From the NCBI GenBank assembly GCA_028873975.1, contig JAPPMO010000061.1:1-37670 (forward strand): a DNA stretch of 37,670 nt, written 5' to 3'. This DNA comes from Chloroflexota bacterium (GTDB taxonomy: Bacteria; Chloroflexota; Anaerolineae; Aggregatilineales; Phototrophicaceae). Below the pieces are notes generated by a model, which saw nothing but the letters and a program-made list of their open reading frames with translations, did no database searches and was not told the origin of the DNA. Shown in pieces: positions 1 to 7,309 of the stretch; within the stretch, counting starts at the first letter, position 1, and every line of letters begins with the position of its first letter. The translations under genes and the position numbers were made by a program.

Positions 1-54
1 TCGCCCCTACAGATCGTTGCTTTAGCAAAATCTGCATTTCTTTCTTGGTTCTAC

Positions 55-83
55 TTCTGTGTCCTCTGTGTTTAGATTTTTTT
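55..83. repeat. dispersed CACCGAG-family repeat, degraded copy
   Basis: TTCTGTGTCCTCTGTGTTTA and the T-rich tail align with the right arm at 21498-21529. It lies just downstream of the UGSC gene. Confidence 0.45.
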
Positions 84-110
84 GCACGACTTAATTGGAT
101 TTACTGTGAT

Positions 111-635
111 TCACATCCCTCCATTTGCCACAATCTGCGCCAGAATCTCCTCATAGGCTCTATCCGCCAGTAGTCGAATCTCGGCGTCGTTTCGATCCTG
201 TATGGGATGAGGTACATAGTGGGCTGCCGGCGCGAAGCCGAGAGCGGCGCCCTGCGCTTCCGCCGCTTCAACAAACTCGCTTGAAGCGATGAACACGCCG
301 GGAATGCCGCGCGATTCCAGGTCACTGATGTCATGCACACTGCACGACGTACAGGATCCTCAATCGGCGAGCGCTTCAATCACCACGTCGCATTCGCGCG
401 CGATGCGAAACTTGAGATCGGCGGGCGCTATTCGCGTGAACGTCGGCTTTTGGTAGCGCCGAACCGCGATGCCGCCGTCGCCTAGATGTTCCTCCAGGCG
501 ATCGAGAAAGACATCACCCCGCGGCTTCGAGATATCCAGCAGCGCCACAGTTGCGCCTGCCAAGCCCGGCAGGCGCGGCAATCGCTCGCGTCGCGCCGGC
601 TGCAATTCTCCTGTTGGGTCCAGAATGATGGTCAT
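111..635 (-). CDS. UGSC-family selenoprotein with in-frame UGA (Sec)
   Basis: Reading frame of 174 residues if the TGA at 360-362 is decoded as selenocysteine (U92); it ends at a second TGA at 111-113. The residues after the internal TGA are G-S-C-T-S-C, so the redox motif reads U-G-S-C, the signature of the UGSC-containing (seleno)protein family, in which Cys homologues read CGSC. Both halves look like one protein: a beta-alpha-beta start (ATVALLDISKPRGD) before the U, and 'GIPGVFIASSEF' after it. The start ATG (633-635) has an AAGGAG ribosome site six bases upstream. It lies 31 bp downstream of a thioredoxin-fold fusion gene on the same strand, so the two are probably co-transcribed. A hairpin fitting a bSECIS follows the TGA. 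The biochemical function of the family is unknown; a thiol/selenol redox role is inferred. selA, selB and selC are not in the window. A broken gene is the alternative. Confidence 0.85.
330..348 (-). promoter_or_regulatory. candidate bacterial SECIS hairpin
   Basis: On the minus strand, 11 nt after the TGA, GTCGTGCA pairs with TGCATGAC. This gives eight base pairs, one of them G-U, around a GUG loop. The loop starts 19 nt after the UGA, within the 16-37 nt range known for bSECIS elements, and carries a G in its first position as those elements require. It lies inside the coding frame, as bacterial SECIS elements do. Inferred role: SelB binding for selenocysteine insertion. Confidence 0.7.
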
Positions 636-666
636 TTTGCGCTCCTTATGTACTTACATGACAATA

Positions 667-2133
667 TCAAGACTTGATCGCCACTGTTACCGGCGAACTG
701 CCTTTGGATCCGGTCGCAGCCCAGCCGCCAATCACCGCGGACCACATGCCGGCGGAACCGCCGGTGTGGACAATTAACAGACTATCGGGCCCGAACTTTG
801 TCAATCGACGCCCCGCAAATGACTCCGGCATGCCCTCGGCGATACCGGAGGCGCCGCGAATCAATTCCGAGCCGTCGAAGCTCAGACATTTGTCAAGCTC
901 TTCGCGGAAGCGCGCCTTGCTCCAACCGGCTTCTCGAAAGACGCGCATGTGCTCCGGCGTGACAATCAGAAGCGCGCTGGCCCCGCCAAAGATTTTGCCG
1001 TGCTTGACTGTTCGCAGTGTCATGGCAAGGCTGCGCGTCAGGGACTTTGGCTCGCGAGACTTTTGATCGGCGATGCCGTGGACGCCGTCGCCGGCGAACA
1101 ATGTCACCGTCGAGTGTTCCGGGGCAAAGCCCCTTTCGACAGCCAGCGATTCCCAACAGGAGTCATGTTCGCGCTCAGGAAAACAGAAGCCGACTTTACC
1201 CGGCTGCCCCAGCGCCGCGCGGTCGACGCCCCCGGGTTTGCCGCCGCCGACATTTCGGATCACCAGTTGCAAGGCGCGGCCAATGGTCGAATTGGCTCGG
1301 TTCCCCTGTCCCAGCGCATTGGCGCTCCAGTTCATCCCGATTTCATTGATGATCGGTCCGTTGACGATGATGATAGGACCCGAAAAATAGGTCGTCGCCA
1401 GCAGCCCGTGCATACAGAATTCGTCGAGGCAAGCCGCTTCCACCGCAGCCAAGACAACCGGAAGATATTCGGGTTTGCAGCCGGCCATCACCGCGTTGAT
1501 GGCGACTTTCTCCACGGTGCACGAGACTTGATCCGGCGGGATCACGCCCACAATCTCGTCCGGCGCGCGGCTTGTTCCGCCCAACATACGCATAAGGCGA
1601 TCTTCGGTCGGCGGCGCCAAGGGCAAGCCGTCGGACCAGCCACGCTCAAACATGAGTTCATGGACGTCTTCCATCTCGGCAACTTCAATGCGGCGCGCCT
1701 GCAGAACCGTATCGCCAAACCTGTAAGCGAGCTTCTCCGCCATGCCCGGCTCAACTATCCTGGAACCGCAGCCCGGGCTGAATTGGGGGAGTTTCGCGCC
1801 CAGCGAGGGAAGGCCGGTCAGGCGGCGCCAGTCCTCCCGCAGCCAGCCGACAAGGCGTTCCTGTTCGAGGCCATCTTCGCATGTGATCAGCGTGGGGACC
1901 GTTTCGATGTTCAAGCGATAGGACAGTTCAAGCTCGCGATCGTCTTTCACATCGCGGACCCCCGCCGGGAACTGCGGGTCGTCCTGCGAAATCACGCGCA
2001 GCCTGCAAGACCCCTGCATTTCGGCGATCACGGGTTGTATCAACTGGCAGGTGTTGCAGTCCTTCTTCACTACCAGCAGGAATCCGCCGTAGCCTTCGGG
2101 GATTACAGTCATGGTGTATACAGCCATCTCCAT
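667..2133 (-). CDS. thioredoxin-fold fusion protein, partner of the UGSC selenoprotein
   Basis: Protein of about 488 residues. The N-terminal 100 residues look like a thioredoxin/glutaredoxin fold with a C-x-x-C pair (C26 and C29, DCNTC) and the typical later segment 'IETVPTLITCEDG'. The remaining 370 residues form a large domain I cannot name. It is rich in Gly and Cys, with 'FERGWSDGLPLAPPTED' and 'IIIVNGPIINEIGMN' stretches and a GCGS motif near residue 122. I place the start at ATG 2131-2133; an upstream in-frame TTG at 2172 would add 13 residues, and ATG 2110-2112 is also possible. The gene directly precedes the UGSC selenoprotein, which suggests a joint redox function. No signal peptide or membrane segment is evident, so it is probably cytoplasmic. 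The exact reaction is unknown. Confidence 0.85.
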   Translation of the reverse strand: MEMAVYTMTVIPEGYGGFLLVVKKDCNTCQLIQPVIAEMQGSCRLRVISQDDPQFPAGVRDVKDDRELELSYRLNIETVPTLITCEDGLEQERLVGWLREDWRRLTGLPSLGAKLPQFSPGCGSRIVEPGMAEKLAYRFGDTVLQARRIEVAEMEDVHELMFERGWSDGLPLAPPTEDRLMRMLGGTSRAPDEIVGVIPPDQVSCTVEKVAINAVMAGCKPEYLPVVLAAVEAACLDEFCMHGLLATTYFSGPIIIVNGPIINEIGMNWSANALGQGNRANSTIGRALQLVIRNVGGGKPGGVDRAALGQPGKVGFCFPEREHDSCWESLAVERGFAPEHSTVTLFAGDGVHGIADQKSREPKSLTRSLAMTLRTVKHGKIFGGASALLIVTPEHMRVFREAGWSKARFREELDKCLSFDGSELIRGASGIAEGMPESFAGRRLTKFGPDSLLIVHTGGSAGMWSAVIGGWAATGSKGSSPVTVAIKS

Positions 2134-2238
2134 TTTGCAGCCATTGTAACTCTTATGCCCGTCTTGGGACAAATCGTTTGCAAACAGCGAAAAATAGATT
2201 TATCCTGATTTTGAGGGATGACTGTAGCAAGGGACCGG

Positions 2239-2376
2239 ATGGTCGCCATGAAGCTGAGCGATATCTTCAAAGAAGGATCGGACGCTCGCAAGCGCTTTGC
2301 CCAGTTTTATGCTGTCTTTGCGATTGTAATCATCCTGTTGGTTCTTGTTCTGCTGGCGCTGGCCACGCGGGGATAG
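2239..2376 (+). CDS. small single-pass membrane protein
   Basis: Short frame of 45 residues: a charged N-terminus (MVAMKLSDIFKEGSDARKRF) followed by one strongly hydrophobic helix (AVFAIVIILLVLVLLALA) and a short TRG tail. AAGGGA lies about five bases before the chosen ATG. An earlier in-frame ATG at 2218 would give 52 residues, and ATG 2248 is a further option. The gene is divergent from the thioredoxin-fold gene and sits in an otherwise empty gap. The clean basic-then-hydrophobic layout is what supports a real gene. I do not recognise a family; the function is unknown. Confidence 0.45.
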   Translation: MVAMKLSDIFKEGSDARKRFAQFYAVFAIVIILLVLVLLALATRG

Positions 2377-2401
2377 GCATAGCTATGGGTTCAGTAGGAA
2401 C

Positions 2402-3223
2402 TCAAGCATCGACGAACAATGAAACGTCCAGCTTCCAAGCCAAATACAAAGCATGAAAAAACGAGATAATCTCGCGAATGCCTTCGTGCCCGGTAGAGAC
2501 CGCTTCCATTTCAAATGTGAATCCTTCGCGTATAGTCCGGTCAAATGACGAAATCTCCTGGATTTCCGCCGCTTCCAAATCGCGGTCAATCGCGCCAAAG
2601 AACAACAAGAGTATGCCCGCATGATTTGGTATGATGCGATCTCCAACGCCAAAAATCATCTCAAGCGCTTGATCGCCCGTAACGCGAAGTTCGCCCAAGC
2701 GCCTCTGCGGCGCTTCGGAGGCCATAAAATAAGCGCGCTCGCCAGCTTCGTTTTGGCTGTCGAGCTCACGCAAAGCCCGTATGGATGAGCCGTCGTAGCC
2801 GAGCCGTTGTATGCCCTGTTTCAACAGCAGCCAAACCAGCGGCTCGTCCGGCACTGGCAGTCGATCCAGCAGCCAGGCTTCTGTTTGCGCGCTAATGGGA
2901 TACTGGATAAAACCCATACAGCCAAAAGGAGAACCACTTCGATTCGCGGGACAAGCGGAGCAATGATGGGCATGCGCATCCAGCGCCGCGGCGTGATCGA
3001 GTAAATCCTGCACGACGATCAGTTGTTTACTCGCCTGTTCGTCCGGGGCGCTGCGGCTGAACTCAAAGCCCATTTCGGATGGTGGACGCTCGTCGCCGGC
3101 TTCTCGAAACCATCGCATGACGGTTTGGGCGCGTTTCTTTTCCTTGATGCGCTCCAGAATGCCTTCAGGAGTCAAGCGGCGCTTGGGAACGCAATCGTAT
3201 TCAATGATGAAATCAATAGCCAC
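2402..3223 (-). CDS. conserved hypothetical protein with a Cys cluster
   Basis: 273 residues with a GTG start preceded by a GAGG site eight bases upstream. Around residues 86-102 it has an HHCSACPAN...FGCMG cluster (C88, C91, C102 plus two His). This could bind a metal such as zinc or an Fe-S cluster, but a fourth ligand is not certain. The rest is mostly helical, with no membrane segment or signal peptide. It is the last gene of a minus-strand run behind the glycosyltransferase and terpene-cyclase-fold genes (75 bp gap), so co-transcription is plausible. I do not recognise the family and assign no function. Confidence 0.75.
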   Translation of the reverse strand: MAIDFIIEYDCVPKRRLTPEGILERIKEKKRAQTVMRWFREAGDERPPSEMGFEFSRSAPDEQASKQLIVVQDLLDHAAALDAHAHHCSACPANRSGSPFGCMGFIQYPISAQTEAWLLDRLPVPDEPLVWLLLKQGIQRLGYDGSSIRALRELDSQNEAGERAYFMASEAPQRRLGELRVTGDQALEMIFGVGDRIIPNHAGILLLFFGAIDRDLEAAEIQEISSFDRTIREGFTFEMEAVSTGHEGIREIISFFHALYLAWKLDVSLFVDA

Positions 3224-3298
3224 GGGAGTGACCTCGCTCCAATAAGCTATGAGTATAGCGCGGCGCCCACCGACATTGGCAAGAAGTTTGGTTCATCC

Positions 3299-4141
3299 TT
3301 ATCGATTCGATGACCAGCGGCCATACCGTTGTAAGGCAAGCAAGACATTGATGGTTGTCATGGGCCGCCATTGCCGCAAGTTATGTTGATCAACCCAAGA
3401 ACCGTCGTCCGCCTGGGATCCTTCAAGAACATCGAGGTATTTTACCAGCAAATCGGCGGGCAATGCTTTTGCGATGATCGAATCCGGCGCCGGCGCGAAG
3501 GCGAACAAGGAATCGTACTGGCTTTCCGGCGCTGCCTGGGCGCATGCAAGCACGTTATCTATCGTCGCCGCGCGATACCGCTCCAAGTCGGGAAATTCAT
3601 CCACAGCGAAAAAGAAATCAACAGCATGGTAAGCCATGAACAGCCATTCGTTGGCTCGGATGCTCTCGAGCGTATGCCTTTCCGCGACCCAGCCTTTGGT
3701 CTTCCTTATCAGAGAAGGTTCGGCGCAATCGAAGGTTATCAAGTTTGCGACAATGCTGTCCGGCATCGTCTGACCGCCCTCTTCCCGCCACCAGGGCGCA
3801 AGCGGGTATTGCCGCGTCTCGGGCGGATTGCGCAGATTTCCAGCCTCGTCCATCTGGCTCTCGACCCAGTCGGAAACGCCGTCGAGGATGACGCCAGGCG
3901 CGATGCCCGTATGTTTCATTACACTGAGCAGATACTCCAGCGCTAGCGGATTCGACTGAGGCGCTTTGAGATCGTGTTCAAAACCATGACCGAATCCACC
4001 ATCGGGATTCTTGTAACACATGATGATGGCTTGCACGCGTTCGCTGCTGCCCCCGGCAAACAGATAGTCGAAGAGGGCGCGTTCAAATAGGGTGCCATGC
4101 TGATGGACGAAATCACTTGCCTTGTCAAGTTTTATGGACAT
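3299..4141 (-). CDS. terpene cyclase/prenyltransferase-fold (alpha-toroid) protein
   Basis: 280 residues with an AAGGAG site seven bases before ATG 4139-4141, which decides that start over the TTG three bases upstream. QW-like motifs typical of the squalene-cyclase/prenyltransferase alpha6-alpha6 toroid are visible: NPDGGFGHGFEHDL at residues 45-58 and ADDGSW at 244-249, with several inter-repeat helices between. It is much shorter than squalene-hopene cyclases (over 600 residues), and the DXDD catalytic motif is not seen. It is therefore more likely a small repeat-fold protein than a true cyclase. It lies 36 bp behind the glycosyltransferase. Substrate unknown. Confidence 0.75.
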   Translation of the reverse strand: MSIKLDKASDFVHQHGTLFERALFDYLFAGGSSERVQAIIMCYKNPDGGFGHGFEHDLKAPQSNPLALEYLLSVMKHTGIAPGVILDGVSDWVESQMDEAGNLRNPPETRQYPLAPWWREEGGQTMPDSIVANLITFDCAEPSLIRKTKGWVAERHTLESIRANEWLFMAYHAVDFFFAVDEFPDLERYRAATIDNVLACAQAAPESQYDSLFAFAPAPDSIIAKALPADLLVKYLDVLEGSQADDGSWVDQHNLRQWRPMTTINVLLALQRYGRWSSNR

Positions 4142-4177
4142 CAAGGTTCTCCTTTTTGGATGGCGAAGTCAGCTGCC

Positions 4178-5353
4178 TCACATGTATTGGCGCACGATGG
4201 CAAGCAATTCACGCGCGCGATGACGAAAGGTGTGCTGCTTAAGGACCCGCTCGCGCGCAGCCCGGCCGATAGACTCCCGCGCGCTGTCGCGGCTGAGCAA
4301 GAATCGGTAGCGTTCGATCGCCTCTTCGCCGGAACTAACAATGATGATCTCTTTCTCCGGCTCGAACCAGGCATCCAAGCCTCGGTAGGGGTTGGCGACG
4401 ACGCAGGCGCCCATTGCAGCCAACTCAAAAGGACGAGATGAAGACGAGCAATATACGCTTGCATGCGCGCCGCGCGTGATGCAAAGATTAAGTTTGCTGC
4501 GGCAGACATATTCGCGCAGCTTGCTAAAACTCAGATATGGCAATGCTTCACAGTTGCCGATATCGCCCAGGTTGTTCCCGCGCGCGGCAAACCTGGCGTC
4601 GATCAGCTGACGGGACGGCGCGCTGATCATCCGGTCGATCCATTCCGAGCGATATTCGCGGCCGTGTCCATAAAAGAGCACATCAATGTCCGGCGTCGCA
4701 ACTGGCGCCGGGCTGAATACTTCGGGATCAGCGCCGTACCACAGCGTATGCGCATGTTCGACGCCGAGCTGCCGCAAAAGCGCCTCTCCCCCAGTACTGT
4801 TGCTTATGAAGGCGGTATATTCCTTCACATCCGCTCCCTGGTAGATACGGAAGCCAGACGCGAACCCCTGCATATTCGGCAAGCTGGCTGGAACATCTCC
4901 ATCAAAGTAGAATACCGGCAGGTCATACTTCCCCGAGAGATATCCAGGTAGGCCCACCAGGTGATTGAGCGGGACCGTTAGAAACAGCAAGGCATCGACA
5001 TCCGGATTCCGCTTAAGAATCCCTTCCAGATGTCGCCTCCAAACCGGCGCGATGAATGCGCGCGCCGCGCCGCGCACGGCTTTATCCGACAGGGATTCGC
5101 GGACCGCCTGGCTCGGCTTCGCTCGCCGCCAGCGCCGGGCGAAGCCACGCAAGGAACGAAATGCATCGCCTTGCCAACGGGCGGGATTGTCTTCGCATCG
5201 CCACCACAAACTTTCGACGGGCATGCCCTGGTAGGGCGCAGCGATGATGTCTACGCCCAGTTCGTACAAGCCCTTTAGCAACTGCCACCAAGCGGGTGTG
5301 GCGCTATATGGCTGCGCAAGATCCAGCGACGAAACTACGACCAACAGCTTCAC
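4178..5353 (-). CDS. glycosyltransferase, GT-B fold (GT4/CgeB-like)
   Basis: 391 residues from GTG 5351-5353, preceded by AGGAAGAG; a longer frame to 5413 has no better start signal. The N-terminus (VKLLVVVSSLDLAQPYSATP) is a Rossmann first strand. The C-terminal half carries the typical sugar-nucleotide binding segment (SSRPFELAAMGACVVANPYRGLDAWF), followed by an acidic EPEKEIII stretch and helices ending in RARELL. This is the layout of Glyco_trans_1-type enzymes, which move a sugar from a nucleotide donor to a cell-surface or lipid acceptor. No membrane segment is visible. Donor and acceptor cannot be read from the sequence. It heads a probable three-gene minus-strand unit. Confidence 0.85.
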   Translation of the reverse strand: MKLLVVVSSLDLAQPYSATPAWWQLLKGLYELGVDIIAAPYQGMPVESLWWRCEDNPARWQGDAFRSLRGFARRWRRAKPSQAVRESLSDKAVRGAARAFIAPVWRRHLEGILKRNPDVDALLFLTVPLNHLVGLPGYLSGKYDLPVFYFDGDVPASLPNMQGFASGFRIYQGADVKEYTAFISNSTGGEALLRQLGVEHAHTLWYGADPEVFSPAPVATPDIDVLFYGHGREYRSEWIDRMISAPSRQLIDARFAARGNNLGDIGNCEALPYLSFSKLREYVCRSKLNLCITRGAHASVYCSSSSRPFELAAMGACVVANPYRGLDAWFEPEKEIIIVSSGEEAIERYRFLLSRDSARESIGRAARERVLKQHTFRHRARELLAIVRQYM

Positions 5354-5587
5354 GACTCTTCCTACCCTAGAATTGCACTTCAGTCGGCCTTGCCAGATTG
5401 CTCCAGCAGCCATTGTACATCAGGCGCTCAGTAGCAGCGAATTGACCCCTGACGCTCGCTGCAATGGTTAGTTGCATCCTTTTCGGTTGAAACAAAATGC
5501 TTAAGCGCCGAGGGGCGCGCGGGTCGCGTAGACACAACCCTTCGACGCCGAGGGCACTGAGAATTGCTTGCGTAATAATCCTATTCA

Positions 5588-5615
5588 TTGTGTCCTTCGT
5601 GTCTTTGTGGTTGGT
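5588..5615. repeat. dispersed CACCGAG-family repeat remnant
   Basis: TTGTGTCCTTCGTGTCTTTG and the following TGGTTGGT resemble, with mismatches, the right arm at 21498-21529 (GTGCCCTCGGTGTTCTCGG then TGGTTAAAT). Degenerate copy; strand convention arbitrary. Confidence 0.5.
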
Positions 5616-5708
5616 CATGCTTTCGAGCGGGCAAAATCGCTTGACTTGCCAATAATCTGAAATGCGCCCAATTTGTAAAAGCAAATATACAATGCTGTAA
5701 TCCTTGAG

Positions 5709-5714
5709 TATAAT
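5709..5714 (+). promoter_or_regulatory. possible -10 box of livJ-like gene
   Basis: Perfect TATAAT 57 bp before the ATG at 5771. No clear -35 at 16-18 bp spacing, so support is weak. Confidence 0.35.
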
Positions 5715-5770
5715 GAAATACAGCGCGTCTCTTACGCGACACTGTTCATTTGTATAGGAGATTCCACGAT

Positions 5771-7036
5771 ATGAAGCGCTTGTTTCTCGTATTCACACTA
5801 TTCGGTCTCCTCGTCACATTCGGTGCGCCCGCGCTGGCGGACGGGCACTGCATGGACGAACTTGGCTGCGTCGAAATTGGACCGGACGAGCCGATTGTTA
5901 TCGGCGCTATGCTTTCGGTTTCCGGCGCAACTTCCTTTTATGGCGAAGACTCGCGGGGTGGCGTCGAGTTGGCGATTCTTGGTCGAGATAATATGCTGCT
6001 TGGCCGTGATATTGAGTTTGTCGTTGAAGACAGTTTGTGCTCGGCTGAGGGCGGTCAAGCCGCAGCGCAGCGCATGGCCGCCGACGAAACCATCGTTGGC
6101 ATCATCGGCACAACATGCTCGGGCGCGGCGCAAGGCGCGCTGCCGATTATCAGCGAAGCCGGCATGCTCATGATTTCCCCGTCGAACACCTCGCCAAGCC
6201 TGACCAACGACGACCGCGATGCGGGCGGCACTTACTTGCCGGGTTACTTCCGCACCGCGCACAATGATCTCTTCCAGGGCGCTTTGGGCGCGCGCTTCGC
6301 GGTACAAGAACTCCGCGTTGGTTCTTTGGCGACGATCCATGATGGCGATCCTTATACCGAGGGCTTGGCTGTTGTCATGGCGAACACCTTTGGCGGATTG
6401 AACGGCGACGTGGTCTTCCAAGGCGCTGTTAGCAAGGGCGATACCGACATGTCAGCCATTTTGACCGAGATCGCCGCCAGCGGTCCCGATATCGTCTACT
6501 TCCCGGTCTTTGTTCCAGAGTCGGAGTTCATCGCATCGCAACTGGTGAACACGCCGGGGCTGGAAGAAGCCCTGATGATGACCGCGGACGGCAGCTTCTC
6601 CGCGACTTTCGCCCAAAACACGGGCGATGCCGCGGTTGGCATTTATATGACCGGACCACACGTCTCCGGCGATGCCTATGACGCATTCCTGGGAATGTGG
6701 CGCGAGGAAATCGACGAGGCGGGTCCCCCCAGCGGATTCCACGCCCATGCTTATGATGGCGCCAATCTGTTGATGGACGCGGTCGAAGCGGTTGCCGAAG
6801 AAATGGACGACGGCACGCTTGTCATCGGCCGGCAGGCGCTGCGCGACGCGCTTTCCTCCGTCGAGGCTTACGACGGTTTGACCGGTTCGCTCACTTGCCA
6901 GGCTGCATCGCCTTATGCCGGCGACTGCGCTACTGGCGATGCCTTGGCTGTCTTTTCAATCACCGAGGCTGAGGTTGCTGAAGGCAACTGGCCGCCGCCG
7001 ATCGTCTGGACACCTTCAATGGCATCCGGGGGATAA
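5771..7036 (+). CDS. livJ: ABC transporter substrate-binding protein, LivJ-like (copy 1)
   Basis: 421 residues from ATG 5771, with GGAG ten bases upstream; an in-frame TTG at 5750 is less likely. A signal peptide is evident (MKRLFLVFTLFGLLVTFGAPALA). The mature protein starts with an acidic Cys-bearing segment and then 'IVIGAMLSVSGATSFYGEDSRGGVELAI', the first lobe of type I periplasmic binding proteins of the branched-chain amino acid/amide family. Conserved TCSGAAQGALPIISEAG and SPSNTSPSLT segments line the ligand cleft. The C-terminal part has paired cysteines (LTCQAASPYAGDC). There is no clear lipobox, so how it is held at the surface is uncertain. It delivers ligand to the LivHMGF complex encoded downstream. 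The true ligand (amino acid, amide, urea) cannot be read. Confidence 0.92.
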   Translation: MKRLFLVFTLFGLLVTFGAPALADGHCMDELGCVEIGPDEPIVIGAMLSVSGATSFYGEDSRGGVELAILGRDNMLLGRDIEFVVEDSLCSAEGGQAAAQRMAADETIVGIIGTTCSGAAQGALPIISEAGMLMISPSNTSPSLTNDDRDAGGTYLPGYFRTAHNDLFQGALGARFAVQELRVGSLATIHDGDPYTEGLAVVMANTFGGLNGDVVFQGAVSKGDTDMSAILTEIAASGPDIVYFPVFVPESEFIASQLVNTPGLEEALMMTADGSFSATFAQNTGDAAVGIYMTGPHVSGDAYDAFLGMWREEIDEAGPPSGFHAHAYDGANLLMDAVEAVAEEMDDGTLVIGRQALRDALSSVEAYDGLTGSLTCQAASPYAGDCATGDALAVFSITEAEVAEGNWPPPIVWTPSMASGG

Positions 7037-7075
7037 GGCGACAGTCCGCCAAACCCTGAAAGATATCGATTTTTG

Positions 7076-7200
7076 AAGAACAAGCCAGAGCCGCTCGGCG
7101 GCAGCGAGAAGGTCTGCCCCGCTCACGCAAAATTGTAAGCTGTCCGTCGCTCGAGCGACGCGGTTTACATAAGCAGGGCAGCTCTCTCTGGCTTGTTCTT
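7076..7200. repeat. structured intergenic repeat, copy 1
   Basis: Bounded by a perfect 15-bp inverted repeat (AAGAACAAGCCAGAG at 7076-7090, its complement at 7186-7200). Inside are a second pairing (CTGCCC 7114-7119 with GGGCAG 7176-7181) and a 16-bp perfect palindrome (7145-7160, CGTCGCTCGAGCGACG). Core strings GCTCGGCG, CCGCTCACGCAAAAT and GCGGTTTACATAA recur in the copies near 31985 and 36143. It sits between the two livJ-like genes; no T-run follows, so it is not a standard terminator. Confidence 0.7.
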
Positions 7201-7309
7201 GGCGGATACGCGCATCTGGTTTCAGTGACGCAGGTCAGCCTTCCGTCTTATCCAGGTTCTTATCTCCGTTGGCGGCTCTCGAATTAACACGGGGATCACA
7301 TCAGCTCAC

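Larger units (their letters stand above)
5354..5770. other. intergenic region with repeat remnants and livJ promoter region
   Basis: Divergent gap between the glycosyltransferase and the first binding-protein gene. It holds a remnant of the dispersed CACCGAG-type repeat family (about 5500-5615, including a GGTCGCGTAG string also found at the right end of the window) and a TATAAT at 5709-5714, a possible -10 box for livJ without a convincing -35. A small hairpin (CGCGT/ACGCG, about 5724-5738) lies in the leader. A 105-residue open frame on the minus strand here is made of repeat sequence and is not taken as a gene. Confidence 0.5.

Noticed and set aside
360..635. Stand-alone 91-aa frame ending at the TGA
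   Set aside because: The TGA is best read as selenocysteine within the longer UGSC protein; the following G-S-C and hairpin support this.
949..2208. 419-aa plus-strand open frame
   Set aside because: Antisense shadow of the thioredoxin-fold gene; Arg/His-rich composition with no family motif.
2178..2456. 92-aa plus-strand frame
   Set aside because: Overlaps the small membrane ORF in another frame and has no coherent composition.
5367..5684. 105-aa minus-strand frame upstream of livJ
   Set aside because: Lies in repeat-derived sequence; the text 'NHKDTKDTMN' is the repeat read in one frame.
7076..7200. Known riboswitch in the livJ2 leader
   Set aside because: Compared by eye with TPP, cobalamin, c-di-GMP, glycine and fluoride consensus features; no convincing match, and related copies occur in unrelated contexts, including between convergent genes.
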